Made by a program: the position numbers and the translations under genes. The notes below the pieces were generated by a model, which ran no database searches, was not told the origin of the DNA, and worked only from the letters and a program-made list of their open reading frames with translations. Below are positions 9,129-15,230 of a stretch of 15,230 nucleotides of DNA, piece by piece (position 1 is the first letter of the stretch; each line of letters begins with the position of its first letter). Origin of the DNA: Larix sibirica (lineage: Eukaryota > Streptophyta > Pinopsida > Pinales > Pinaceae); assembly GCA_004151065.3 (NCBI GenBank), contig NWUY0300020588.1, forward strand, positions 31,563-46,792, read 5' to 3'.

Positions 9129-9326
9129 CTAGAGCGGATTGGCCATTAAAGGGCCATTTAAGGCTATCAACTCCCACCTACCAGCTGTCATCCAACCTGT
9201 GTTTTTCCACATGTCGTCGATTCTCCCATTGTGTGAAGGGGACATAGAGATAAAAGCGCCACCCTCTCTCCCAAGGGGCTGAGCTAAGGAGGGGTGGCCT
9301 CTTTCCATATTTAGCAAGCTAACCAT
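9129..9326 (-). other. LINE B open stretch directly after RNase H, unknown
   Basis: A 65-codon frame overlaps the end of RNase H by a few bases in another frame and ends at a TAG. It includes SLAQPLGREGGAF and WKNTGWMTAGRWEL. I recognise no family. It may belong to the post-RNase H region of the element, like the equivalent stretch after RNase H in LINE A, or may be open by chance. Confidence 0.3.
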
Positions 9327-9607
9327 TTAAAAGAAATAGAGGAGCTATTTTCTATGATTTCCCCTTGGCCAAGCTTGGATCTCTTGTTGTCCATAGCGTC
9401 TACTTCACAGTTATTCTGACGCTTTATGTGGTAAAATTGGATCTGGTCTATTTCAGAGGTAAAAGCAAGAATTCTTTTATGTATCCTGCTCGCTCCTTGA
9501 TCTTTACCTGATTGAATATTACGCATCTTTTGAATGACGATCTTTGAGTCTCCAAAGACCTGATAGGACTTAAGTCCTAGATTGACCATTGTTTCAATGC
9601 CTACCAA
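9311..9607 (-). pseudogene. LINE B RNase H (RVT_3) C-terminal part
   Basis: The frame starts mid-domain at GIETMVNLGLKSYQVFGDS, where GDS carries a catalytic Asp. It runs through a helix (KMRNIQSGKDQG) and FYHIKRQNNCEVDAMDNK. In the last motif the final Asp is kept (E-V-D, against Asn in LINE A). It lacks the first catalytic Asp and the Glu, which would lie beyond 9608. It ends at a TAA just upstream of 9310. RNase H would remove element RNA after first-strand synthesis. The open frame of about 98 codons is the least damaged RNase H piece in the window but cannot be active alone. Confidence 0.8.
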
Positions 9608-9608
9608 N
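9608..9608. other. Ambiguous base (N) at the LINE B / tandem-array boundary
   Basis: A single N separates the open RNase H frame of LINE B on its left from the AT-rich tandem array that starts at 9609. It may stand for a collapsed gap or contig join. Confidence 0.7.
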
Positions 9609-9985
9609 TATATTTTTAAAAAATATATATATATATATAAATTATTACAAATAATAAAATTGAATTGATATATCCTAAATAACGTAAATAAAAAAAAATC
9701 ATAAAAAAACTCATGATATGCATCTCTCCACGATACTTACCCCATTATTTGAAAACATGCATATTTTTTTTAAATGTACAAAAATTGTTATAAATAATAA
9801 AAATGAATTGATATATATTCTAAACATTCGTGAATAAAAATATTTACAAATTAAAAAACCAAGATATACATCTCTACACGATACTTACCTTCATTATTTA
9901 AAAACATACATAATTTTTTTAAGTATACAAAAATGTTTCAAATGAATTGATATATCCTCAACATTCGTGAAAATAAATACGGACA
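9609..9985. repeat. AT-rich tandem array, ~140-bp period, about 2.6 copies
   Basis: The marker GAATTGATATAT begins at 9662, 9805 and 9944, giving spacings of 143 and 139. A second marker, CATCTCT-CACGATACTTACC with one mismatch, occurs at 9721 and 9869. Each unit also has a T run, a GTACAAAA or TTACAAAT block and an ACATTCGTGAA-like block. The first unit includes a (TA)n stretch at about 9622-9640. The array begins exactly after the N at 9608. Confidence 0.75.
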
Positions 9986-10600
9986 GAAATTACTATTAAC
10001 ATTGTGTGCTCTTTGTTGTAACATGGACGAGACTATTTCACATATTTTTCCGAATTGTCCATTCTCCCTCAAGTGTGGAAGAATATATGTAAATGGCTCA
10101 GTCATAATAATATCGGGAATTAAGGTGGTAAAAGAAGGTATGTCCGTGTGGTTTAATAAGGCAGAGTTGAAGCCATATCGGGCCCTTAATGTGATTCTAT
10201 TTAAGGATAGATTTATACTAAAAATTTAGGGTTCCACTCATATGTGTGTAATGGCATGGTTTTACAAATGGGTTGGCTCCATTAACAAATCCAGAGTTAT
10301 TGGAGAATTGGTATGGGACAAAACACTTCACTAGGGATTCTTCAATTGTAGCATGTCAGGGTATGATGCTGATGCTAAAGTTAGGAGTTTATTATTTGGA
10401 GTGTAGTCTTTAGGTGGTTAGATTTATTAATAATTAAGCGAAATTTCCTTTTTAAGGTGTGTAAAGTTATTAATAATCTAGCGAAACTTTGGGTTCTTTA
10501 AGTTTTGCTAAAATTGTGAATAAGTGTAATTCCATATTCAATGTGGATGTGACATTTATATAAAATAATAAAATATTAAGTAAAAAAGTTACAATGTCTT
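9986..10600 (+). pseudogene. LINE C fragment: zf-RVT finger and N-terminal RNase H, decayed
   Basis: The frame CALCCNMDETISHIFPNCPF gives a zf-RVT type C-x2-C-x8-H-x4-C at about 10002-10060. The same frame then runs through coding-like sequence (GMSVWFNKAELKPYRALNVI), a TAG at 10227 and WFYKWVGSINKSRVIGELVW. After another TAG it reaches GFFNCSMSGYDAD at about 10335, which matches the start of a plant RNase H (family form GFFDG-A), with Asn in place of the first catalytic Asp. In another frame NNLAKLW at 10472-10492 resembles the NN-x-AEL motif with Lys in place of Glu. RT lies to the left in the family and is absent. The piece stops resembling RNase H near 10600. Its end may lie at 11441, see the repeat pair. 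Confidence 0.65.
10522..10600 (+). repeat. Copy 1 of a ~80-bp direct repeat within RNase H-like sequence
   Basis: It starts AAGTGTAATTCCAT and ends ACAATGTCTT. The second copy lies at 11441-11522 in the same orientation with the same ends, about three quarters identical by eye. Confidence 0.65.
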
Positions 10601-10605
10601 CTTTA

Positions 10606-10628
10606 ACATATATATATATATATATATT
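10606..10628. repeat. (TA)n microsatellite
   Basis: An uninterrupted AT dinucleotide run directly follows the RNase H-like repeat copy. Confidence 0.85.
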
Positions 10629-10968
10629 CCAATTAATTAAAACTAAAAAAATTGAAATTTGGATACTTCTTCCTTTGCAAAGATTATAAACCATATGTAG
10701 AAGTTTAAATCTAGATATTTTTGTGAGGTTTGTTAAGATTATCCATACACGTGATCCAGAGAAAATTATGTTGTTTGAAAGAGGTCATATATGATCACAT
10801 TTACTAGTTGATTCAAGAGTTAAAGTTTGGTTATGTCTAATTAATTAGTTGATGTGGACATTATGGATACCAATTAGTAATGATGATTCATTAACTATAT
10901 ATCAATATATGTGTTTAACTATAACTAGTGAGGAAATATCAAATTTTAAATGGAAGCTATTACTTTAT
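10629..10968. other. AT-rich DNA, nothing recognised
   Basis: All frames carry stops every few codons. No motif, repeat or RNA gene is seen apart from the beginning of the dispersed repeat near its right end. Confidence 0.5.
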
Positions 10969-10986
10969 AAGTATACCATGGTAGAT
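10969..10986. repeat. Left target-site duplication, 18 bp
   Basis: AAGTATACCATGGTAGAT occurs here and again exactly at 11244-11261, flanking a 257-bp insertion whose right end is A-rich. Confidence 0.8.
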
Positions 10987-11243
10987 ATGGATTGATCTTT
11001 TTTGTTGAGTAGAGTAAATGGTAGACAGTAATGGATTCAGGCTATAAACAATTAAAACTGTCATATATGTTTTTACAGGTCTTTGTGTTAGCTATAGACT
11101 AACCACACACTATATGATATGGACACCTTTTTGCTACAATTATAGTTTTGTGATACTCTCTTTGAGTTGTGTTTATTACAAAATATCAACTCAATGTGAT
11201 TTGTTATCAACTTAATAAATTGTGAATTTTCTTTCGAAAAGAA
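10987..11243 (+). mobile_element. Short 5'-truncated LINE 3' end (257 bp), with perfect TSD
   Basis: The insert ends with TCAACTTAATAAATTGTG and CTTTCGAAAAGAAA, in the style of a plant L1 3' terminus with a short A-rich tail. It contains no conserved coding motif. The last part of a hydrophobic C-terminal reading frame may be present around 11110-11180. The left end begins directly after the duplication. The perfect 18-bp duplication says the insertion is younger than most of the surrounding elements. A SINE is less likely because I find no RNA polymerase III A or B box. Confidence 0.65.
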
Positions 11244-11261
11244 AAGTATACCATGGTAGAT
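11244..11261. repeat. Right target-site duplication, 18 bp
   Basis: Exact copy of 10969-10986. Removing one copy with the insert restores a continuous match to the dispersed repeat at 12492. Confidence 0.8.
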
Positions 11262-11346
11262 CCATCTTAACTCTTTATCTATCATGTGTCAGAAGAAATC
11301 AAATCCCTTGAGGTGAAAACCTTTTGTCAAGTTTTTGCATTCTAAA
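11250..11346. repeat. Dispersed repeat, copy 1 (~97 bp)
   Basis: From ACCATGGTAGATCCATCTTA to ATTCTAAA it matches 12492-12587 in the same order, with the shared core ATCAAATCCCTT. Roughly three quarters of the positions agree by eye. The identity of the repeat family is unknown. Confidence 0.65.
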
Positions 11347-11379
11347 AAGGGTTTGCACTTCCAAATAAGCAAAATAGAT

Positions 11380-11958
11380 GTGAAGTTAAAATGGATCCAT
11401 GCTATTTATTATTGTGCCGAGGTGCGCTTTCTTGAGGGAGAAGTGTAATTTCATGCTCAAAGTGGAGATGAGACGTGGAACTTTAATAAAATAATAACTA
11501 CACACAAAATTTACAATGTCTTAGATCTAAGTTATTTGTGCAAATACACAAAATATCTTATTGATTGTTTCCATTGGATTGATTTCAAACATATTTAGAG
11601 AGAGTTAAATAGGGAAGATGATATTCTATTTAAGGAGGCTCTGGCAGGCGAGGAAGGATATGTCAAATGGGAGGAATATTTCGATCATTCCTTAATTAAC
11701 AATGGCAGAGTAAACCTTTATATGATGTAACTTTGATCATAATTCTTTTTGTGTTTTTTGGTTCCGAATTCTCAATTTTTGGGGACTAATCTATCCAGTC
11801 CAAATAGTAGAAGATTGAAGGTTGAAGTTTCGATGATTGTTGAGACTTATATGCCTTTTTGTTGGATACATGCAGTCGGTTCTATGGACTGTTTATTAGA
11901 CTTGAGATGTACTTTTTTATTCAATTATGAATAGAAAAATATGATTTTTTCATGCTGA
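11380..11958 (+). pseudogene. LINE E fragment: RNase H C-terminus and 3' UTR
   Basis: A single frame is coding-like from about 11386 to the TAA at 11728 with two stops, a TAA near 11446 and a TAG near 11593. It carries YNVLDLSYLCKYTKYLID, then FHWIDFKHI, a TAG, and RELNREDDILFKEALAGEEG. This matches the C-terminal helix and strand of plant RNase H (family form HI-RELN-EAD-LSKEAL), with the final Asp kept. GDE at about 11464 may be the GDS catalytic site. After 11731 a non-coding 3' UTR runs to TTTTTTCATGCTGAAAAG near 11958, in plant L1 style. It may be the missing C-terminal half of LINE C. Confidence 0.65.
11441..11522 (+). repeat. Copy 2 of the ~80-bp RNase H-like direct repeat
   Basis: Same ends and orientation as 10522-10600. 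This copy is followed directly by the recognisable RNase H C-terminus. The offset between the two copies is 919 bp. Confidence 0.65.
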
Positions 11959-11991
11959 AAAGAAGAAGTTATTTGTTATTTGATAGATCCC

Positions 11992-12011
11992 GAGTTAAAA
12001 TGAATCTCTTT
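11992..12011. repeat. Left target-site duplication, 20 bp
   Basis: GAGTTAAAATGAATCTCTTT occurs here and exactly again at 12439-12458. A T run follows directly, so the last few T may belong to either the duplication or the tail. Confidence 0.8.
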
Positions 12012-12438
12012 TTTTTCCATGAAAAAAAGTTGCATTTCTATTATCCAAAAAGGAAATTGAAATACATGCTTCAGGTGCCCATAACACTGTTTATAATTGT
12101 TCTACAACCTGCTAATCTTCAACTACATATACAAATACCAAAATTGCCACTTAATGTGTTTAAACTCAGTTACTACTGAACCAAAATCTAGCTATACAAC
12201 TATTCTCAATGCAAATTATGATTAAAAAAACCTAGACTAGTATCTTTCTCCACAATCTTGACATCTGGTGGCCTATGCAATTACATTAGCTATAGTGGTA
12301 TGTCCATTTGGTGAGCATTCTTTTATGCCATGCGGGCATTTATAGAACTCCAACGGATATGTTCGGATGCTTGCCTGCATTCTCTTGCTGCAAGCTTTTT
12401 CATTGACCTATGTGGGCATTTTTTAGGTGCGGGCATTT
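12012..12438 (-). mobile_element. 427-bp poly(A)-tailed retroinsertion on the minus strand, with perfect TSD
   Basis: The left end is a T run followed by CCATGAAAAAAAG. On the minus strand this is a 3' end that reads CTTTTTTTCATGG and then an A tail, as in the 3' termini of plant L1 elements. No long frame is open on either strand. Near its minus-strand 5' end the 11-mer TGYGGGCATTT occurs three times on the plus strand, at 12331, 12411 and 12428. The perfect 20-bp flanking duplication supports target-primed insertion. It could be a 5'-truncated LINE or a SINE-like element. No polymerase III promoter box is evident. Confidence 0.6.
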
Positions 12439-12458
12439 GAGTTAAAATGAATCTCTTT
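12439..12458. repeat. Right target-site duplication, 20 bp
   Basis: Exact copy of 11992-12011, on the far side of the poly(A)-tailed insertion. Confidence 0.8.
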
Positions 12459-12491
12459 ATAGAAAAAAAATTAAATGTATTTGAATTAATA

Positions 12492-12587
12492 ACCATTATA
12501 GATCCATTTTAACTCTAGATCTATCAAGCGCCTGGAGGGATCAAATCCCTTAAGGTGCAAACTTTACCTTAAATTTTGTAATCTAAA
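12492..12587. repeat. Dispersed repeat, copy 2 (~96 bp)
   Basis: Matches 11250-11346 from ACCATTATAGATCCATTTTA to AATCTAAA, with one small gap. It lies about 100 bp upstream of the LINE D endonuclease. Confidence 0.65.
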
Positions 12588-12692
12588 TTTTCTTTTCATC
12601 TCAGGGAATCTGATCCTTCTCGACACTTGGTAGATACACAAGTAAGATGGATATTTATGTAAAATTTGGGAATGAGTTAAATTCAAAAGTTT

Positions 12693-13892
12693 TTCCTTTT
12701 ATCCTTTAACACATGGGGGATAGGGAGCTCCCCAAAGTGTTCTTCCCTGAAATGAATCTTTGAGTTGGTGAAGTCTGAAATATTCTTGGTCTAAGAGACT
12801 ATGTCTTCGAGTCTAAAGGTTTGTGAATTCTTTCTCAAATTATTCCCTGGTTGGGAATGTTGTGGATTAGACACGAATGATCATTCTGGGGGACTTTTGG
12901 CAGCTTGGAATCCATTGAAGGTTGAATTCAAATCTTATATGAGTTGTGCATGGATCCTTCTTGAAGGGAATATTAGAGGTCTTGACAAGCCTATCCAAAT
13001 ATTAAACTGTTATGGACCTTATAACCATGGAAAGGAGTTATGGGATAGGGTTGTGTCCATGGGCCTACTTAATGATCCATCTTTGATCTTGAGTGGAAAT
13101 ATTAACTTGACTCTATCCTCTATGGAGTCCTGGGCTTTTGGGATTCTGGTTGTTCCTTTGGTTGAGTATTTTAGATCGATTTTTGAAGATGTCAATCTCA
13201 TTGATGTGATGCCGGGTGTTTTGACTCCTACATGGAGTAATGGTAGGGTTGGAAATGCTAGTGTGGGTAAGAGATTAGATAGGTTCCTAGTTGTTGAGGA
13301 CCTTTGTGAATGCTTTGGCTGATATCGTTCATGGTCTTTCTCTTAAGGGGTGTCAGACCACAAACCAATTTGCTTACAATTTGAGGTCAAAAAATCCGAG
13401 ACTCATTTTCCTTTCAAATTTAACCACTATTGGCTTCAAGAGAGTGATTTTCTTGGATTTGTCAGACATAAATGGATTTCCTTTGCACAATATGAGTATG
13501 AATCTCCAATGTAGAGGTTGATGTAGAAAGTGAAATTATTAAAAAAGGAGGTTTCCTTGTGGGAGAAGGAAAGAAAGTCCGTAAATATAATGGAGTTATT
13601 AGAAACTAAAACTGAAATAACTCATATTAATTCTTTAATGGATGAGGATCTCTTCTCAGAACTCAGAAGAGATAAGCTGACATGGTTAGAATCTAAAAAG
13701 GCCAAAATACTTAGAAGGAGGAAGAAACATGGCGCCTGAAGAGTAGATGAATATGGTTGTCTTAGGGAGATAACAATACAATGTTTTTTCATAACTGTGC
13801 AATGAGAGAAGGATTCACAATGCCATATAAGAATTGATGGATTCTAATGGAACTCAAATTTTAGATCAAAAGTCTTTGGAGGGAGCTGTTGT
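12693..13892 (+). pseudogene. LINE D fragment: complete endonuclease domain and start of RT region, decayed
   Basis: Frame 0 carries LSFNTWGIGSSPK at about 12699 (family form SWNTRGLG). It then passes a TGA at 12753 and a TAA at 12792 directly before the catalytic Glu of the family QET motif. GGLLAAWNP and LNCYGPY follow, then SGNIN at 13092, where the catalytic Asp of GD-N has become Asn (AAT at 13098). TPTWSNG, GKRLDRFLV and SDHKPI at 13353 complete the fold. Stops at 13320, 13344, 13512, 13524 and 13737 follow. The post-endonuclease linker includes FPFKFNHYWLQESDF and, after a frame change near 13737, GDNNTMFFHNCA. Resemblance ends near 13892, before the RT core. ORF1 is absent. It belongs to a different family from LINE A. 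Confidence 0.8.
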
Positions 13893-13999
13893 ATTTGTGA
13901 AATTCAGTTCACACCAAGATCTGATCAAGAAATTACACACTCTCAACAAAGATCTCACACAACTAGTCAAAGACACAAAAATTACTCACAAAGATACAA
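13893..13999. other. Unassigned stretch before the second N
   Basis: It is open on the plus strand in continuation of the LINE D frame but no longer resembles a LINE (KKLHTLNKDLTQLVKDTK). It ends at the N at 14000. Confidence 0.4.
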
Positions 14000-14000
14000 N
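14000..14000. other. Ambiguous base (N)
   Basis: A single N sits between the plus-strand LINE D side and the minus-strand coiled-coil gene, at the end of the recognisable minus-strand frame. Confidence 0.7.
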
Positions 14001-14002
14001 GT

Positions 14003-15230
14003 GGGGCCTCCAGGCTGGAAATATAATTGTCCCACAAGTCCATTTCTTGAAATATTATAATAAATTGTAGAGGTTCTAATAATTTCAAAGATACATCATG
14101 AACAGATAATTCCTTTTCCACACTTATCACTCCTTCAATAGTTGCTTTATATCTCTCTTCCAGGAAATAAGCATTTATAGATGCTTGTCCAATGTGTTGC
14201 TTGAGGTCCTCTTCATTTAGCACATCTAGTTTACTGATGTATTCCAGGTCTTCTCTTAGGCCATTTTTCAATTCCATTCAGTGCTGATCCTTGGAGGGAA
14301 GCTCGTACATATCTGGAATCATGGTGATATGACATTTATCATGTATTTGATAAATTATTTTGTAAAATTACTCACATTTTGTGATGGATTTTGGTACTTC
14401 TACATGTATATTTCTGAAAGCTCTCCTGCAACTTTCTAGAAGTGCTATATCCAACTTGAAATCTGCAACCATTTTTTTGGCAGGTGATCAGGGAAATTTG
14501 GATTTCATTCCTTCCAGATCATCAACCTTTTCATATTTTTAAAAGTGTTAACTAACTTCTGTCTTATAGATAGAGCACCAACATAAATCTTTTTCATTCT
14601 AGCTATCATTTGTTTCATTTTATAAATTTATTCAATTAACAATTCTTCTGAGTGGCAAATTTGTTCTTGTATTTTTCAGGCCTGTTCGTGGAATGGGGTC
14701 ATATCTAGCTTATGATTTTGAGCCATGTCTACCTGTTCCAATAGATATTCCTTATCTCTAACCAACTCACTCACCTGAGACTACAAAGATCCCCTTTTGA
14801 TTATCATATCGTCTATGTGTTCTTGTAGAGATTCTTTTTCACTAATCAAATCTCCCACATGTTGGTTTGAACTCATTTCCTTTTCCTCCAACTTATTGAT
14901 GCAGGAGTTGAAGTCACTTCGCTCGCCTTCCATAATGACAAGTTGTACATTCAAAGCGTCCTTTTCATTTTCCAATTTCTGGTAGTCTAATAGTAAGTTA
15001 TTCTTTTCAGCTATTACTGCATCCTATTTCTTCTTTAACTTGATCCCTTCACCTCTTTATCCTTAATCTTCAACAATTTTCCTTTGTTGCGTTCCAGGTC
15101 GTTCATCATTTTTTCAACATTGTCGGCATTTGCTTGAGCGGTTGCTATGTTGACTGACGCAGTGAAATTGGGATCCTTGTGGGTGCCTTCCATTATGGTG
15201 CTTTCCTGAATAGTTACCACATCTGGTTGT
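14003..15230 (-). pseudogene. Degenerate coiled-coil protein gene, partial, minus strand
   Basis: Read from the right edge, where it is open past the window, the frame begins VVTIQESTIMEGTHKD and enters long heptad-patterned helix (NADNVEKMMNDLERNKGKLL). A frame change near 15040 and a stop are followed by more coiled coil (QKLENEKDALNVQL, SSNQHVGDLISEKESL). Stops then fall where Gln or Arg codons would fit, for example a TAG at 14783. After a frame change near 14540 it reads KVDDLEGMKSKFP and DIALLESCRRAFRNIHVEVP. A candidate 63-bp intron leads to YELPSKDQH, a TGA and EDLKQHIGQASINAYFLEER. It ends near WDNYISSLEAP at the N. I do not recognise the family. It could be a host gene remnant or a Gag-like coiled-coil protein of another retroelement. 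Confidence 0.55.
14313..14375 (-). other. Candidate 63-bp intron in the coiled-coil gene
   Basis: On the minus strand the coding-like frame ends with AAAAT followed by GTGAGT (donor from 14375). The next coding-like stretch starts after CATGATTCCAG (acceptor ending at 14313). Removing the interval avoids the TAA just past the donor and joins the two parts in one frame (codon TAT across the junction). The length is at the short limit for plant introns. Confidence 0.4.

Larger units (their letters stand above)
8147..9607 (-). mobile_element. LINE B: 5'-truncated plant L1-type retrotransposon, minus strand
   Basis: Read on the minus strand from 9607 the element has the later part of an RNase H domain, a short open stretch, a coiled-coil segment, a 3' UTR and an A tail seen as eight T at 8147-8154. 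The 3' end reads TATTTCTCGTTTCTGTT before the A run, in the style of plant L1 3' ends. The left end is cut off abruptly at the N at 9608, so the 5' truncation may be an assembly break and not the usual incomplete reverse transcription. It is too different from LINE A in RNase H to be the same family. Confidence 0.78.

Noticed and set aside
9609-9985. CRISPR-like array
   Set aside because: The repeats are long, AT-rich and adjacent, not short repeats with unique spacers, and the setting is a plant genome.
10987-11243. tRNA-derived SINE
   Set aside because: No A-box or B-box polymerase III promoter motif was found near the left end. The A-rich right end fits a truncated LINE better.
11749-12179. 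Two plus-strand open frames of 61 and 75 codons
   Set aside because: They fall in the LINE E 3' UTR and across the edge of the poly(A)-tailed insertion. Composition is AT-driven and there are no motifs.
14750-14800. Splice donor CAGGTGAGT on the minus strand within the coiled-coil gene
   Set aside because: It matches the donor consensus perfectly, but the heptad-patterned frame reads on through it (QVSELVRDKEYLLEQVDM), so it is more likely coding sequence.
14797-14985. 62-codon plus-strand open frame
   Set aside because: Antisense to the minus-strand coiled coil, and its Ser/Phe/Cys-rich composition is that of an antisense frame.

Overview
The window looks like nuclear DNA of a seed plant with a large, repeat-rich genome. 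A gymnosperm is possible, but the sequence alone does not settle it. I see no intact protein-coding gene, no tRNA or rRNA gene, and nothing prokaryotic (no operons, Shine-Dalgarno sites or CRISPR). What can be recognised is almost entirely decayed non-LTR retrotransposons (plant L1/LINE type) in both orientations. They lie in AT-rich DNA with short tandem arrays, and one degenerate coiled-coil gene runs off the right edge.

Layout. (1) 1-465: AT-rich DNA without a gene. (2) ~465-7520, + strand: LINE A, close to full length. It has ORF1 (DUF4283-like region plus a damaged zinc knuckle), ORF2 (APE-type endonuclease, reverse transcriptase, zf-RVT zinc finger, RNase H of the plant L1 type), then a further ~0.75-kb coding-like segment after RNase H, then a 3' UTR and A tail. 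(3) 7521-8146: AT-rich, with a 38-bp tandem repeat. (4) 8147-9607, - strand: LINE B, a 5'-truncated copy of another family with RNase H, a post-RNase H coiled-coil segment, 3' UTR and poly(A). (5) 9608: an N, then a ~140-bp-period AT-rich tandem array to ~9985. (6) ~9986-10600, + strand: LINE C, zf-RVT and the start of RNase H. (7) 10600-12690: a patchwork of nested insertions. It includes a 257-bp LINE 3' end inside a perfect 18-bp target-site duplication, a 427-bp minus-strand poly(A) insertion inside a perfect 20-bp duplication, the RNase H end of LINE E (11380-11958), and a ~97-bp dispersed repeat in two copies. (8) ~12693-13890, + strand: LINE D, a complete but dead endonuclease domain and the start of the RT region. 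(9) N at 14000, then 14003-15230 on the - strand: a degenerate coiled-coil gene with a candidate 63-bp intron.

How the parts work together. In a live LINE A, ORF1 protein would bind the element RNA, the ORF2 endonuclease would nick the target, the RT would copy the RNA from that nick, and RNase H would remove the RNA strand. None of the copies here can do this. LINE A ORF2 carries at least six frame changes and about twenty in-frame stops, most of them explained by a single G:C to A:T transition from a Trp, Gln or Arg codon, as expected of silenced, methylated plant transposons.

The observations most worth following are the extra coding segment downstream of RNase H in two unrelated LINEs, the ORF1/ORF2 junction that looks like a decayed ATGA overlap, the two small insertions with perfect target-site duplications, and the two single Ns that sit at sequence-type boundaries.
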